From positions 1 through 64,000 of the forward strand of contig JARWZZ010000001.1 of assembly GCA_029866125.1 (NCBI GenBank): a DNA stretch of 64,000 bases, in the 5' to 3' direction. Shown in pieces: positions 28,069 through 37,834 of this stretch; position 1 is the first letter of the stretch; every line of letters begins with the position of its first letter. The notes under the pieces are model-generated. The model ran no database searches. It was not told the origin of the DNA and was given only the letters and a program-made list of their open reading frames with translations. This DNA comes from Limnobacter sp. (GTDB taxonomy: Bacteria > Pseudomonadota > Gammaproteobacteria > Burkholderiales > Burkholderiaceae_B). The position numbers and the translations under genes are program-made.

Positions 28069-28491
28069 TTAGTGGCTGGAGCATCCGCCTGTTTTTACTT
28101 TTTCCAAGGAAATATTCTCGGGTGCACCGGGCTCGCGGCTTCCACCCGCCGTTTTTAACCTGGCCAGGTAATCCTGCCAGAGGCCCTCGTGGTTGCTGCC
28201 CAACCAATGCAAATATTCCCAAGTAAACAAGCCCGAGTCATGCCCGTCCGAAAATGTAGGTTTTACCGCATACATCCCCACTGGCTCTAGGCTGACCACA
28301 TTGACTTGTTTTTTACCCACTTGAAGGGTTTCCTGACCCGGGCCGTGACCGCGCACCTCCGCCGAAGGGGAGTAAACCCGCATCAATTCAAAGGGTAGTT
28401 CAAAACAATTGCCATCGTCGAACTCCACCTCCAGCTTGCGAGAGCCTTGGTGCACAACAATTCGAGTGGGAATGGGTTGGTTTGGTGACAT
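28069..28491 (-). CDS. DUF971 domain protein
   Basis: 140-residue protein with the DUF971 (gamma-butyrobetaine-hydroxylase N-terminal-like) domain: IVVHQGSRKLEVEFDDGNCFELPFELMRVYSPSAEVRGHG, then the VVSLEPVGMYAVKPTFSDGHDSGLFTWEYLHWLG segment. The C-terminal SSH with a nearby Cys could be metal-related, but no function is known. ATG at 28491 is preferred over a start 12 codons upstream because it matches the domain start. It lies directly upstream of ubiE and is the first gene of the ubiquinone cluster. It is divergent from phoB. Confidence 0.85.
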   Translation of the reverse strand: MSPNQPIPTRIVVHQGSRKLEVEFDDGNCFELPFELMRVYSPSAEVRGHGPGQETLQVGKKQVNVVSLEPVGMYAVKPTFSDGHDSGLFTWEYLHWLGSNHEGLWQDYLARLKTAGGSREPGAPENISLEKVKTGGCSSH

Positions 28492-28604
28492 GGTCCGGTC
28501 AGTCCTGAAAACAGCGCTCAAGTCCATAAGTGTAGCCTACTGCAGGGTTTTCAACACCCAATTGGGCCCAATCCACTGTTGCGGTTTGATGAACCTTCAT
28601 GTTG

Positions 28605-28638
28605 GTGTCATATTACTGTCACGGAACTACTCTAATGT
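28605..28638 (+). promoter_or_regulatory. Pho box and -10 element of phoBR
   Basis: GTGTCATATTACTGTCAC (28605-28622) matches the PhoB box (two TGTCA half-sites, 28606-28610 and 28617-28621, separated by one helical turn and an AT-rich core). A TAATGT -10-like hexamer follows at 28633-28638, the usual spacing when the Pho box replaces the -35. phoB begins 38 bp further on. This implies positive autoregulation of phoBR under phosphate starvation. Confidence 0.85.
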
Positions 28639-28675
28639 ATTGACACTGAGAAGGACAAAATAATTGGAGAAGAAC

Positions 28676-29386
28676 ATGTCAAGCACGATTCTGGTCGTCG
28701 AAGACGAACCCGCAATCGCCGAGCTGATTGCAGTCAACCTGAGTTTTGCAGGCCACAAAGTACTGCGTGCCATGGACGCCCTTCAAGCTCGGACTTTGGT
28801 GACCGCAGAGTTGCCCGACCTGGTGTTGCTGGATTGGATGTTACCTGGCAAAAGTGGCATCCAGTTTGCAGCCGAGTTACGTTCCGATGACAGAACCCGC
28901 AACGTACCCATTATTATGCTAACCGCCCGCACCGAAGAACAGGACAAAGTGGACGGTTTGGAAGCTGGGGCGGATGATTACATCACCAAACCCTTCTCGC
29001 CCAAAGAATTGTTGGCCCGCATCAAAGCGGTGCTGCGCCGCCGCGCACCCCAATTAACGGACGATACGGTGGAAGTGAGCGGGCTTAAGTTAGACCCAGT
29101 CACCCACCGCATCACCGGGCATGACAAGGTGTTGGACATGGGGCCAACAGAATTTAGACTCCTGCACTTTTTTATGACCCACACTGAGCGTGTGCACAGC
29201 CGCACCCAATTGTTGGACCAAGTGTGGGGTGACCATGTGTTTGTGGAAGAGCGCACCGTGGATGTACACATTCGCCGTTTGCGCCAAGCACTCACTCTTT
29301 CTGGTCATGACAACCTGATTGAGACCGTTCGTGGCGCAGGTTATCGCTTCAGCGCCACGCAGACTAGCAGCGTCGGTAGCTACTAA
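28676..29386 (+). CDS. phoB: Phosphate regulon response regulator PhoB
   Basis: OmpR/PhoB-family transcription factor activating phosphate-starvation genes. The 236 residues have a receiver domain (acidic pocket VVEDE, phospho-acceptor Asp in LVLLDWMLPGKSG, Thr in IIMLTAR, Lys in YITKPFSPKELLARI) and a winged-helix DNA-binding domain (GPTEFRLLHFFMTH, VFVEERTVDVHIRRLRQAL, ETVRGAGYRF). ATG at 28676 has GGAG seven bases upstream and is preferred to the TTG four codons earlier. A Pho box lies just upstream, and phoR follows 38 bp downstream. Confidence 0.97.
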   Translation: MSSTILVVEDEPAIAELIAVNLSFAGHKVLRAMDALQARTLVTAELPDLVLLDWMLPGKSGIQFAAELRSDDRTRNVPIIMLTARTEEQDKVDGLEAGADDYITKPFSPKELLARIKAVLRRRAPQLTDDTVEVSGLKLDPVTHRITGHDKVLDMGPTEFRLLHFFMTHTERVHSRTQLLDQVWGDHVFVEERTVDVHIRRLRQALTLSGHDNLIETVRGAGYRFSATQTSSVGSY

Positions 29387-29424
29387 CCCCCTTCCCGGTC
29401 GTTGTTTGTCGTACCATTAGGCCC

Positions 29425-30783
29425 ATGCTGAATATTTTCTTCCGACTGGTTTTTTTAGCTTTGGCCATGGCGTTTGCAGCCGCGGTCGGGGCATTGGTCG
29501 ACCCAGAGTATGGGGCGGTTGGTGGGGCCATTTTGGTCAGCTTGTGGGTTTACTTTCTGCAGGCCCGTTCAGGGCTCAAGATTTTGCGTTGGCTAGACGA
29601 TTTTCGCCTAGACAATGTGCCCCTGGTGGCCGGTTGGTGGGACGACCTTTCCGCCAAACTATTCAAATACCTCAAACTACACCAAAGGCAGCAACAGGCC
29701 CTCAGCAACACGCTGGCCTCCTTTCGAACAGCGGCTCAAGCCCTACCGGACGGGGTGGTTACGCTGGACACCCATGGCCACATTATTTGGTGCAATGGCA
29801 CCGCGCAAAAGCACTTGGGTTTGAAGTTAAGCACCGACATCGGTCAGCCATTGATCAACCTGGTGCGATTCCCCGATTTTTCAAAATACCTGTCCAGTAA
29901 AAGTTGGGACGCGCCTTTGGTGATGCGTGCCCCCCGTAACAACCAGAAAATATTGTCCATTCAAGCAGTGAGTTATGGCGATGGGCAAATGCTGGTGCTT
30001 ACTCGCGACGTTACCAAGCTAGAAAAGCTGGAGCGGATGCGCAGGGACTTCATCGCCAATGTGTCCCATGAACTTAAAACCCCTTTGACGGTGTTGAGCG
30101 GGTTTTTGGAAACTTTTCGAGATTTACCCCTGAGCGAAGAGCAACGCACCGAATACCTCAACCTGATGTACGGGCAAGCCACACGCATGCAGAACTTGGT
30201 GGAAGACTTGCTGACCTTGTCGTCGCTGGAATCAGGCAGCCCGCAAGGCGATGGTGAACCAGTTGACCTCAGCGCACTGGCCCAACGGATTGTGGACGAA
30301 GCGGTTCAAGTTTCTGGCGGGAAGCACCAAATCAATGTGGTGCAAATCAAGCCCGACTTGTATTGCGAAGGCAATGAAGCGGAGCTGTACAGTGCCTTTT
30401 TAAACATCGCCACGAACGCTGTGCGCTACACGCCAGATGGCGGCACAATCACCCTTGAATTGGGCAGCATGGGAAGTGAACTGGGCACAGGCAAGCAGGC
30501 CTACTTTAGAGTGAAAGACACGGGCATTGGCATACCGCCCGAGCACATTCCACGGCTGACTGAACGTTTTTACAGGGTGGACCGCAGCCGCTCACGCGAA
30601 TCAGGCGGCACTGGCTTGGGCTTGGCAATCGTGAAACATGTGGTGTCACGCCATGATGGCGAGTTGCTGATTACCAGTACGCCGCAAGTGGGTAGTACGT
30701 TTGAAATTCATTTGCCTGCTTGCAAATCGCCGCTTAAATTCCCTTCAAACACCTCCAAAGACAGCGTGGCAGTTAACGCTTAA
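29425..30783 (+). CDS. phoR: Phosphate regulon sensor histidine kinase PhoR
   Basis: Inner-membrane sensor kinase for PhoB. The 452 residues start with two close membrane helices (about 5-25 and 28-48) and no real periplasmic domain, as in PhoR. A PAS domain follows (about 95-185, ALPDGVVTLDTHGHIIWCNG). The kinase core has the H-box NVSHELKTPLTVLSGFLETF, N-box NIATNAVRYTPDGG, G1 VKDTGIGIPPEHI and G2 GGTGLGLAIVKHV. It is cotranscribed with phoB and converges with the HIT-family gene 12 bp away. No phoU or pst genes are in the window. Confidence 0.96.
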   Translation: MLNIFFRLVFLALAMAFAAAVGALVDPEYGAVGGAILVSLWVYFLQARSGLKILRWLDDFRLDNVPLVAGWWDDLSAKLFKYLKLHQRQQQALSNTLASFRTAAQALPDGVVTLDTHGHIIWCNGTAQKHLGLKLSTDIGQPLINLVRFPDFSKYLSSKSWDAPLVMRAPRNNQKILSIQAVSYGDGQMLVLTRDVTKLEKLERMRRDFIANVSHELKTPLTVLSGFLETFRDLPLSEEQRTEYLNLMYGQATRMQNLVEDLLTLSSLESGSPQGDGEPVDLSALAQRIVDEAVQVSGGKHQINVVQIKPDLYCEGNEAELYSAFLNIATNAVRYTPDGGTITLELGSMGSELGTGKQAYFRVKDTGIGIPPEHIPRLTERFYRVDRSRSRESGGTGLGLAIVKHVVSRHDGELLITSTPQVGSTFEIHLPACKSPLKFPSNTSKDSVAVNA

Positions 30784-30795
30784 CAGTGTAGAAAC

Positions 30796-31239
30796 TTAGT
30801 TACCACCCAACAGTTTAGCCAGCCGCTGGATCAGCATGTCTTTGTCAGTCAGAATAAGTTTCTGCCTCGATGAGAGCCCTCCACCTTGTTTGGCCGCCCC
30901 CCAAACTGGCGCCGGAAAATGGGCGTCGTCAGTGAAGCGTGGAATAACATGCCAGTGCAAATGCGGCACCACATTGCCAAGGGTGGCTACATTGCTTTTG
31001 TCGGCTTGCATGTCGTTCAACACAAATCGCTCTAGCTTGACGACCACTTTCATCAACAGGGTTTGATCTTCATCGCTGAGGTCTGAAAATTCGCGAACAT
31101 GATCGTTCCAGATCACGCGCAGGAAGCCGGGGTATAGCGCTTCATCCGCCCAAATTACCCGGTACTTGTTCGCTTTGTAGATCAAGTCGCCGCCTGAGTC
31201 TTTGCAAAGGGGACAATTGGAGTTGGATTGAGTGGTCAA
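30796..31239 (-). CDS. HIT family (histidine triad) hydrolase
   Basis: 147-residue nucleotide hydrolase/transferase of the HIT superfamily. The active-site triad is HLHWHVIPRF near residue 95, with a conserved NPSN-like region replaced by the family's ERFVLNDMQADKSNVATLGN. A Cys pair at the N-terminus (CPLC) is typical of one bacterial HIT subgroup annotated as diadenosine tetraphosphate hydrolase-like. The start is TTG without a strong ribosome site, so its exact N-terminus is uncertain. It is convergent with phoR, and its upstream flank is the second composite repeat. Confidence 0.9.
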   Translation of the reverse strand: MTTQSNSNCPLCKDSGGDLIYKANKYRVIWADEALYPGFLRVIWNDHVREFSDLSDEDQTLLMKVVVKLERFVLNDMQADKSNVATLGNVVPHLHWHVIPRFTDDAHFPAPVWGAAKQGGGLSSRQKLILTDKDMLIQRLAKLLGGN

Positions 31240-31854
31240 TTTGCGCTCGATTTGGGCTTCGGTGGGTAGGTCTGAATTGTAAATCTGAATTGAGTTGCGT
31301 ACTAGGCTTCGTTCGCTGCATCTTCGGTTGCGACGTCGGTCGCTGCATCGGTTAAGTTGGGCGGGCTGGTGGAGATATTCAGATTGGCTCGTTCAATATG
31401 CCCGGCCCCCGCGCTTAATGCCACTTATTCCCCGGCGCCGATGCAGGGTTAGATTGTTCTGTGCAGATGTGTTTTGTCGCCGGGCGTGGCATTTTGAATC
31501 GCGCTGGTGGCTCGGTCACAATGAACGGGCTTGCCGATGCCGCCAGCATTGTCACCGCCCCAAGCTGCCGCGCAAGCGCAATCAGGCAGAACCGGATAAG
31601 CGCTTCAGGGGACGCGCCGGGCGACAAAACACATCTATAACGATTAATCTAAAAACGCTATGGAGCCCGGAAACAAGCGGCACCAAGCGTTCCGGTCTGT
31701 CGATTGCGATTAAAAGAGGCAGCAAGGAATCAGCAGCATCAAGCGACACGGGGCGAGCGCTTACGCCTGAAAAAGGCAGCAACAAGCGACAAAACACATA
31801 CGCACCGGTCTATCGAGCTTGTGCAGCAACGCAGCAACACAAGCTCAAACCGAG
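31240..31854. repeat. Composite dispersed repeat, copy 2, in a 615-bp gap without a supported gene
   Basis: From 31533 the sequence matches the window's first repeat (55-235): one GCCGAT, GCCGCC, then about 180 nearly identical bases, with the GCGACAAAACACATCT unit at 31621 and a degenerate second unit at 31786. An inverted copy of the same 16-mer lies at 31465-31480. The part before 31440 contains imperfect CGNTCG-rich repeats and the promoter for the HIT gene. An open plus frame of 187 codons spans the repeat, but I do not accept it as a gene. Confidence 0.85.
31815..31846 (-). terminator. Hairpin after the DUF3683 oxidoreductase gene
   Basis: GAGCTTGTG (31815-31823) pairs exactly with CACAAGCTC (31838-31846), eight bases beyond the gene's stop codon. 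No good U-run follows, so it may protect the 3' end rather than terminate. It sits at the border of the composite repeat. Confidence 0.55.
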
Positions 31855-34800
31855 TTAGACCAAAATACGCTCGATCCCACCATCATTGGCCTGCGCCACA
31901 TAATCAGGTAGCCACTGGGTACCCAACACATGCTTTGCAATTTCAACCACGATGTAATCCGCATCCACATTCGCATCGTTGCTGTAACGACTCAAACCTT
32001 GCAAGCAAGACGGGCAGCTGGTCAGAATTTTGACCGGTGTGTCGGATGCCATGCCTTCACGCACCTTGTCAGCGCCCTTGCGCATTTCTTCTTCCTTGCG
32101 GAAGCGGACCTGCGTGGACACATCAGGACGTGACACACCGAAGGTGCCAGATTCACCGCAGCAACGATCGTTTTTCTCGATCTTTTTGCCTTGAATGTCA
32201 CTGTTCATCAGTTCGTTGACCACCTTGATGGAGTCATACGTCTTCATCGGTGTGTGGCAAGGCTCGTGGTACATGTACTGCGTACCCGTCACATTTTCAA
32301 GCTTGACGCCCTTTTCCATCAGGTATTCGTGGATGTCGATGATTCGGCAGCCGGGGAAAATTTTGTCAAACTCATAATTCTGCAGCTGGTCGTAGCAAGT
32401 GCCACAACTGACCACCACGGTTTTAATGTCGAGGTAATTCAGTGTGTTGGCCACGCGGTGGAATAGCACCCGGTTGTCCGTGATGATTTTCTCAGCCTTG
32501 TCAGCCTGCCCGGTACCCCGCTGTGGGTAACCGCAGCACAGGTAGCCGGGCGGCAAAACAGTTTGAACGCCGACGTGCCACAACATGGCCTGTGTGGCCA
32601 AACCCACTTGGCTGAACAAACGCTCAGAGCCGCAACCGGGGAAGTAAAACACAGCCTCAGAATCCGCTTGCGTCACTTTGGGATTGCGAATAACGGGTAC
32701 GTAATCCGCATCCTCAATGTCCAACAAAGCACGCGCTGTTTTCTTGGGCAATCCACCTGGCATCGGTTTGTTGATAAAGTGAATGATTTGCTCACGAATC
32801 GGCGCCTTACCCACAGTTGCTGGCGGCTTACCGGTTTGACGATCAACAAACCCCAAGGCCTTGCCCACTTTGTGAGCCAAACGCTGCGCCTTGAAGCCCA
32901 CACCCACCATACCCATACGCATGGCTTTGATGGTGGCTGGGTCTTTGGCATTCAGGAAGGCCATGGCCGTGGCTGTGCCGGGGTTGAAGCTTTTCTTACC
33001 CATTTTGCGCAGTAAAGAGCGCATGTTCATCGACACATCACCAAAGTCAATGTCAACCGGGCAAGGCGTTAAGCACTTGTGGCACACCGTGCAATGGTCG
33101 GCCACGTCTTCGAACTCTTCCCAATGTTTGATGGACACACCACGGCGGGTCTGTTCTTCGTACAAGAAAGCTTCGATCAACAGGGACGTCGCCAAAATTT
33201 TGTTGCGCGGGCTATACAACAGGTTGGCGCGGGGCACGTGGGTTGAACACACGGGCTTGCACTTGCCGCAACGCAAGCAGTCTTTCATGGAGGTGGCAAT
33301 GGAGCCAATGTCAGACTGACTCATGATCAGGCTTTCGTGGCCCATCAAGTTAAAGCTGGGCGTGTACGCATTGGTGAGGTCGCCACCGGGCAGCAGTTTG
33401 CCTTTGTTGAAGCGGCCTTCGGGGTCAATACGCTGTTTGTAGTCTTGAAACGGCTTGAGCTCTGCATCGGTCAAGTACTGGTACTTGGTGATGCCAATAC
33501 CATGTTCGCCAGAAATTACGCCATCCAAATCACGTGCGATTTGCATGATGCGATCCACCGTTTCTTCGGCTTCATGCAGCATGTTGTAATCGTCGGAATT
33601 GACCGGAATGTTGGTGTGTACGTTGCCGTCACCCGCATGCATGTGCAAAGCCACAAACACACGGCTGCGCAAAACTTGCTGGTGAGTCTCTTTCAAGGCT
33701 TCCATCACTGGCATAAAGACGCCGCCAGTGAAGATGCGATTCAAATGGGCACGGATTTCCTTCTTCCAAGACACACGCACTGTGCGGTCTTGAAGCACAT
33801 CAAACAGGGTTGCATCGGGCTGCTTGATCAAACGGGCATTCAACTCGCCTTCTATCTCGCCCATTCCCAATGAAATCAACATCGGGCGTGCGTCTGCCAA
33901 AGGCATGTTCATATTGCTGAGCAACCAGCTCCAGCGTGCATGGACCTGCTCAAGCAATTCATCAGAGCGCGCAATGCGATCCCCGATGATTTCTTCATGG
34001 GACATGGTGTCCACATCGGCATCATCGCTCTTACCCAAGGCAAGGGGCTGCTCCAAGCGGCTACGCAAGGCTGCAACCAGTTTGAGCTTGTTCTTGATGG
34101 ACAGCTCAATGTTGATGCGCTCGATGTGGTCGGTGTACTCGCCCATGCGGTGCAAGGGGATTACCACGTCTTCGTTGACTTTGAACGCGTTGGTGTGGCG
34201 TGCAATTGCAGCCGTGCGTGAACGGTCAAGCCAAAACTTTTTACGAGCTTCGGGGCTGACTGCAATAAAACCTTCGCCAGACCGGCCATTGGACAAGCGG
34301 ATCACTTCAGAGGCGGCACGTGCCACTGCATCTTCGTCATCGCCAACAATGTCGCCAATCAAAACCATTTTGGGGAAGGCGCCGCGCTTGGATTTGGGGC
34401 TGTAACGCACAGCACGCAAATAGCGCTCATCCAAATGCTCTAGGCCAGCCAACAAGGCGCCTTGCGCTTTGCCTGCGCCGTCTAGGTAATCCTTAATTTC
34501 AACAATGCTGGGCACTGCTTCACGGGCTTGGCCATAAAACTCCAAGCACACCGTGCGCACATGCGGGGGCATGCGGTGCAAAACCCACTTGGCAGAGGTA
34601 ATCAAGCCATCACAGCCCTCTTTCTGCACACCGGGCAGGCCAGCCAAAAACTTGTCGGTCACGTCCTTGCCCAAACCCACTTTGCGGAAGGTTTGACCGG
34701 GAATGACCAAAGTTTCTTTTTTCAGGACTACGGCGCCGGGTTTCTGGCCACCATCGGACCAAACCAGATCGAAGGTGGCTTGGGCAGCATCATGGATTTT

Positions 34801-35829
34801 GCCCAGGTTGTGATCAACCCGAATGACATCCAGCCAGTTGCCTTCGGGGTCAACCATTCTCCAAGAGGCAAGGTTGTCCAAGGCGGTGCCCCACAGCACG
34901 GCTTTTTTACCGCCTGCGTTCATGGCCACGTTGCCGCCTATGCAGCTGGCTTCTGCGGAAGTGGGGTCAACAGCGAACACTCGACCGGCTTTATCGGCCG
35001 CTTCGGACACGCGTTTGGTAACCACACCGGCACCAGAGAAAATGGTGGCGTAATCTTGGTCCACACCGGGTAGGCGCTCAAACACCACATCGCCCAAGTC
35101 TTCAAGCTTTTCGGTGTTGATGACTGCGGACATGGCTGTCAGTGGTACTGCGCCGCCGGTGTAACCCGTGCCGCCTCCACGTGGGATGATGGTCAGCCCT
35201 AAATCAATACAAGCTTTGACCAATCCGGGGATTTCGCTTTCGCGATCGGGCGTAAGCACCACAAACGGGTACTCGACGCGCCAGTCGGTTGCGTCGGTGA
35301 CGTGGGACACGCGTGACAGGCCATCAAACTTGATGTTGTCTTTGGCGGTGTGCTTACCCAACACGCTGTTGGCGCGGGTGCGCAGCATGCCGGTTTCTTC
35401 AAATTCTTTTTGAAAGTCAAACACAGCGCGTTCAGCGACGGCCAACAGCTCGCGGACCATGGCGCTGCGCTCGGCATCATCAGAGGCTTCGGAGGTGTCT
35501 TGACGACGATGGTCAATTTCACTGAGGCGATGGAACAAGGCTTCAATCAGCGCTTGACGACGTTTGGGGTTGTCCAGCAGGTCGTCCTGCAGGTAAGGGT
35601 TACGGCGAACGACCCAGATGTCCCCCAGAACTTCAAACAACATGCGTGCAGAGCGGCCAGTTTTGCGCTCTTCACGCAGTTGCTGGAGGATGTTCCACGC
35701 CCGTTCGCCCAGAATACGCGCCACAATTTCACGGTCAGAAAAGGACGTGTAGTTGTAGGGAATTTCGCGCAAACGAGCAGTCTCGCTTGCAGGCTGTTTC
35801 AGAGCATTGAGTATGAGTGGTGCGTTCAT
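31855..35829 (-). CDS. Fused FAD-binding / Fe-S oxidoreductase (DUF3683, GlcD-GlcF-like)
   Basis: 1324-residue fusion. An N-terminal DUF3683 region (about 1-150) precedes a FAD-binding type 4 (PCMH) domain with [17 protein letters not shown] near residue 225, then the FAD-oxidase C-terminal domain with [13 protein letters not shown] near 730 and GEHGIGITK. Two Fe-S clusters follow ([16 protein letters not shown] near 850 and [15 protein letters not shown] near 925). The end carries the CCG domains ([28 protein letters not shown]). The order resembles D-2-hydroxyacid/glycolate dehydrogenases (GlcD plus GlcF) joined in one chain, probably passing electrons to quinone. The substrate is unknown. 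It stands as a single gene with 130 bp upstream. Confidence 0.9.
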   Translation of the reverse strand: MNAPLILNALKQPASETARLREIPYNYTSFSDREIVARILGERAWNILQQLREERKTGRSARMLFEVLGDIWVVRRNPYLQDDLLDNPKRRQALIEALFHRLSEIDHRRQDTSEASDDAERSAMVRELLAVAERAVFDFQKEFEETGMLRTRANSVLGKHTAKDNIKFDGLSRVSHVTDATDWRVEYPFVVLTPDRESEIPGLVKACIDLGLTIIPRGGGTGYTGGAVPLTAMSAVINTEKLEDLGDVVFERLPGVDQDYATIFSGAGVVTKRVSEAADKAGRVFAVDPTSAEASCIGGNVAMNAGGKKAVLWGTALDNLASWRMVDPEGNWLDVIRVDHNLGKIHDAAQATFDLVWSDGGQKPGAVVLKKETLVIPGQTFRKVGLGKDVTDKFLAGLPGVQKEGCDGLITSAKWVLHRMPPHVRTVCLEFYGQAREAVPSIVEIKDYLDGAGKAQGALLAGLEHLDERYLRAVRYSPKSKRGAFPKMVLIGDIVGDDEDAVARAASEVIRLSNGRSGEGFIAVSPEARKKFWLDRSRTAAIARHTNAFKVNEDVVIPLHRMGEYTDHIERINIELSIKNKLKLVAALRSRLEQPLALGKSDDADVDTMSHEEIIGDRIARSDELLEQVHARWSWLLSNMNMPLADARPMLISLGMGEIEGELNARLIKQPDATLFDVLQDRTVRVSWKKEIRAHLNRIFTGGVFMPVMEALKETHQQVLRSRVFVALHMHAGDGNVHTNIPVNSDDYNMLHEAEETVDRIMQIARDLDGVISGEHGIGITKYQYLTDAELKPFQDYKQRIDPEGRFNKGKLLPGGDLTNAYTPSFNLMGHESLIMSQSDIGSIATSMKDCLRCGKCKPVCSTHVPRANLLYSPRNKILATSLLIEAFLYEEQTRRGVSIKHWEEFEDVADHCTVCHKCLTPCPVDIDFGDVSMNMRSLLRKMGKKSFNPGTATAMAFLNAKDPATIKAMRMGMVGVGFKAQRLAHKVGKALGFVDRQTGKPPATVGKAPIREQIIHFINKPMPGGLPKKTARALLDIEDADYVPVIRNPKVTQADSEAVFYFPGCGSERLFSQVGLATQAMLWHVGVQTVLPPGYLCCGYPQRGTGQADKAEKIITDNRVLFHRVANTLNYLDIKTVVVSCGTCYDQLQNYEFDKIFPGCRIIDIHEYLMEKGVKLENVTGTQYMYHEPCHTPMKTYDSIKVVNELMNSDIQGKKIEKNDRCCGESGTFGVSRPDVSTQVRFRKEEEMRKGADKVREGMASDTPVKILTSCPSCLQGLSRYSNDANVDADYIVVEIAKHVLGTQWLPDYVAQANDGGIERILV

Positions 35830-35919
35830 GCAAAACCTTTGTACGACTAGCCCTACATGTTACCAAAGGGTAAGCCAAATCGCCAAAGCTTTAATCAGCT
35901 TTGACGTGTTCAAAAACGA

Positions 35920-35952
35920 CGCTAAAACCCTGATGATATAAGGGTTTTAGCG
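35920..35952. terminator. 12-bp stem terminator between argS and the oxidoreductase gene
   Basis: CGCTAAAACCCT (35920-35931) and AGGGTTTTAGCG (35941-35952) form a perfect 12-pair stem with a nine-base loop. On the minus strand, where argS ends ten bases away, it is followed by TCGTTTTTG, so it acts as the argS terminator. Confidence 0.85.
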
Positions 35953-35962
35953 GCTTATTGCA

Positions 35963-37714
35963 TTACATTTGGACAGGCGCGGAAACACCCAAGACGGCTA
36001 AGCCGTTTTTAAGGACGCTGGCCACCGCCAAAAGCAGAGCCAAACGCGCATGTTTGACCGCGACATCATCCACCAACACACGCTCTGCGTTGTAAAAAGT
36101 GTGAAATGCACCTGCTACATCGCGTAAATAAAACGCTATATGGTGCGGAGCATGTTCGCTGGATGACTTCTCTAGGACATCGCCATACGCAGATAGTTGC
36201 TTAATCAGCGCAATTTCAGAGGGAGCACTCAGTATTTCAGTGCCAGTTGCGGCAACGGACGCCACATCCCCACCCCACTGACGCAAGATGGAGTGAATAC
36301 GCGCGTGGGCATATTGCACGTAGTAGACCGGATTTTCGTCACTTTGCGACAAGGCCAAGTCCACATCAAACACAAATTCGGTGTCTGCTTTGCGAGACAC
36401 AAGGAAGAAACGCACCGCGTCGCGGCCCTTGGTGAGCTGCTCGGGCTGATCTTGCATGGGCAAAGACTCTTCCACGCCGCCTGACCAAAAAATCAGGTCA
36501 CGCAATGTGACGTAGCTGCCGGCACGCTTGGAGATTTTGACCTCTTCGCCACCCTTCATGACTGTGACCATTTTGTGCAACACATAGTCGGGGTAGCCTT
36601 CTGGAATACCCACGCCCAGCGCTTTGCCAGCGGCTTGCAAGCCAGCGCGCACACGGGCGATGGTGCCGTGGTGGTCACTGCCTTGCACGTTAATCACCTT
36701 GCCAAAACCGCGACGGAACTTGGCAATGTGATAGGCCACGTCTGGCACAAAATAGGTGTAGCCGCCCTCGGACTTGCGCATCACGCGGTCTTTGTCGTCA
36801 CCGAAATCGGTGGAGCGCAGCCACAAGGCACCACCTTCCTCGTAAGTGTTGCCGCTGGACACCATGGCGCCCACAGCCTCTTCCACCTTGCCGTCGGAAT
36901 ACAGGGAGCTTTCGAGGTAAAAGTTGTCGAATGACACGCCAAACGCTTTTAAGTCCAAATCCTGCTCGGCGCGTAGGTAGGCCACTGCAAACAAGCGGAT
37001 GGATTCGAAGTCTTCCACATCACCAGAGGCTTTGACAGGGGCCACATCAGCAGCACGCACTTCTTTGCCAGCAAGGAAATCACGGGCAATGTCGCCAATA
37101 TAGTCGCCGTTGTAAGCATTTTCAGGCCAATTGGCATCACCCGGCTTAAAACCACGAGCGCGTGCTTGAACAGACACCGCCAAGGTTTGAATTTGCACGC
37201 CGGCGTCGTTGTAATAAAACTCTTTGTGGACTTTCCAACCCTGGGTTTTCATGACGGCGCTCATTGCATCGCCCAAAGCGGCTTGTCGGCCATGGCCTAC
37301 ATGCAAAGGGCCGGTGGGGTTGGCCGACACAAATTCGATCAATACAGTTTGGCCTTGATGGGCGGTGCTGTGGCCATAGCTTTCGCCTTGCGACAACACA
37401 GCCTCAACCACGGCAGCATGGGCCAGCGCGGACAAACGCACGTTGATGAAACCAGGGCCAGCCACCTCCACCGCTTGCACCCAAGCCGCACATGCGGGGT
37501 TGGTTTGCACATGCTCGGCCAGTTGCTGGGCCAACTCGCGCGGATTGCGCTTGGCAGGTTTTGCAATTTGCATGGCCAAGTTACAAGCCACATCGCCGTG
37601 GGAAGGGTCTTTGGGTTTGTCCAAAATAACCTTTCCGGTGAAGGGCTCGCCCAATACGGCAGTGGCGGCGGCTTCGAAAGCTGCGATGAGTGTGTTTCTT
37701 TGTTGTGGAAGCAT
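35963..37714 (-). CDS. argS: Arginyl-tRNA synthetase
   Basis: Class I aminoacyl-tRNA synthetase charging tRNA-Arg. The 583 residues include the N-terminal Arg-tRNA-synthetase-specific domain (about 1-110), the HIGH-type motif [13 protein letters not shown] near residue 128, a KMSKS-equivalent [15 protein letters not shown], and the C-terminal DALR anticodon-binding domain ([15 protein letters not shown] onwards). The start at ATG 37714 (MLPQQRNTL) is preferred; ten further upstream codons are open but do not match the family. A strong hairpin follows the stop. Confidence 0.96.
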   Translation of the reverse strand: MLPQQRNTLIAAFEAAATAVLGEPFTGKVILDKPKDPSHGDVACNLAMQIAKPAKRNPRELAQQLAEHVQTNPACAAWVQAVEVAGPGFINVRLSALAHAAVVEAVLSQGESYGHSTAHQGQTVLIEFVSANPTGPLHVGHGRQAALGDAMSAVMKTQGWKVHKEFYYNDAGVQIQTLAVSVQARARGFKPGDANWPENAYNGDYIGDIARDFLAGKEVRAADVAPVKASGDVEDFESIRLFAVAYLRAEQDLDLKAFGVSFDNFYLESSLYSDGKVEEAVGAMVSSGNTYEEGGALWLRSTDFGDDKDRVMRKSEGGYTYFVPDVAYHIAKFRRGFGKVINVQGSDHHGTIARVRAGLQAAGKALGVGIPEGYPDYVLHKMVTVMKGGEEVKISKRAGSYVTLRDLIFWSGGVEESLPMQDQPEQLTKGRDAVRFFLVSRKADTEFVFDVDLALSQSDENPVYYVQYAHARIHSILRQWGGDVASVAATGTEILSAPSEIALIKQLSAYGDVLEKSSSEHAPHHIAFYLRDVAGAFHTFYNAERVLVDDVAVKHARLALLLAVASVLKNGLAVLGVSAPVQM

Positions 37715-37834
37715 GGTGGTGGGCCTACTCTGGCGGCGCTTCAATCCATCAACCGTGCCAACGGACTGAGGACTGAATTGTTTGCTAGGCAGCAGGCTAA
37801 AGTTGGATTCGAGCCCTCTATTGTACCAAGCAAT

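Noticed and set aside
37760-37830. tRNA-like end (GGATTCGAG ... TACCA) downstream of cca and upstream of argS
   Set aside because: The T-stem does not pair and no cloverleaf can be drawn.
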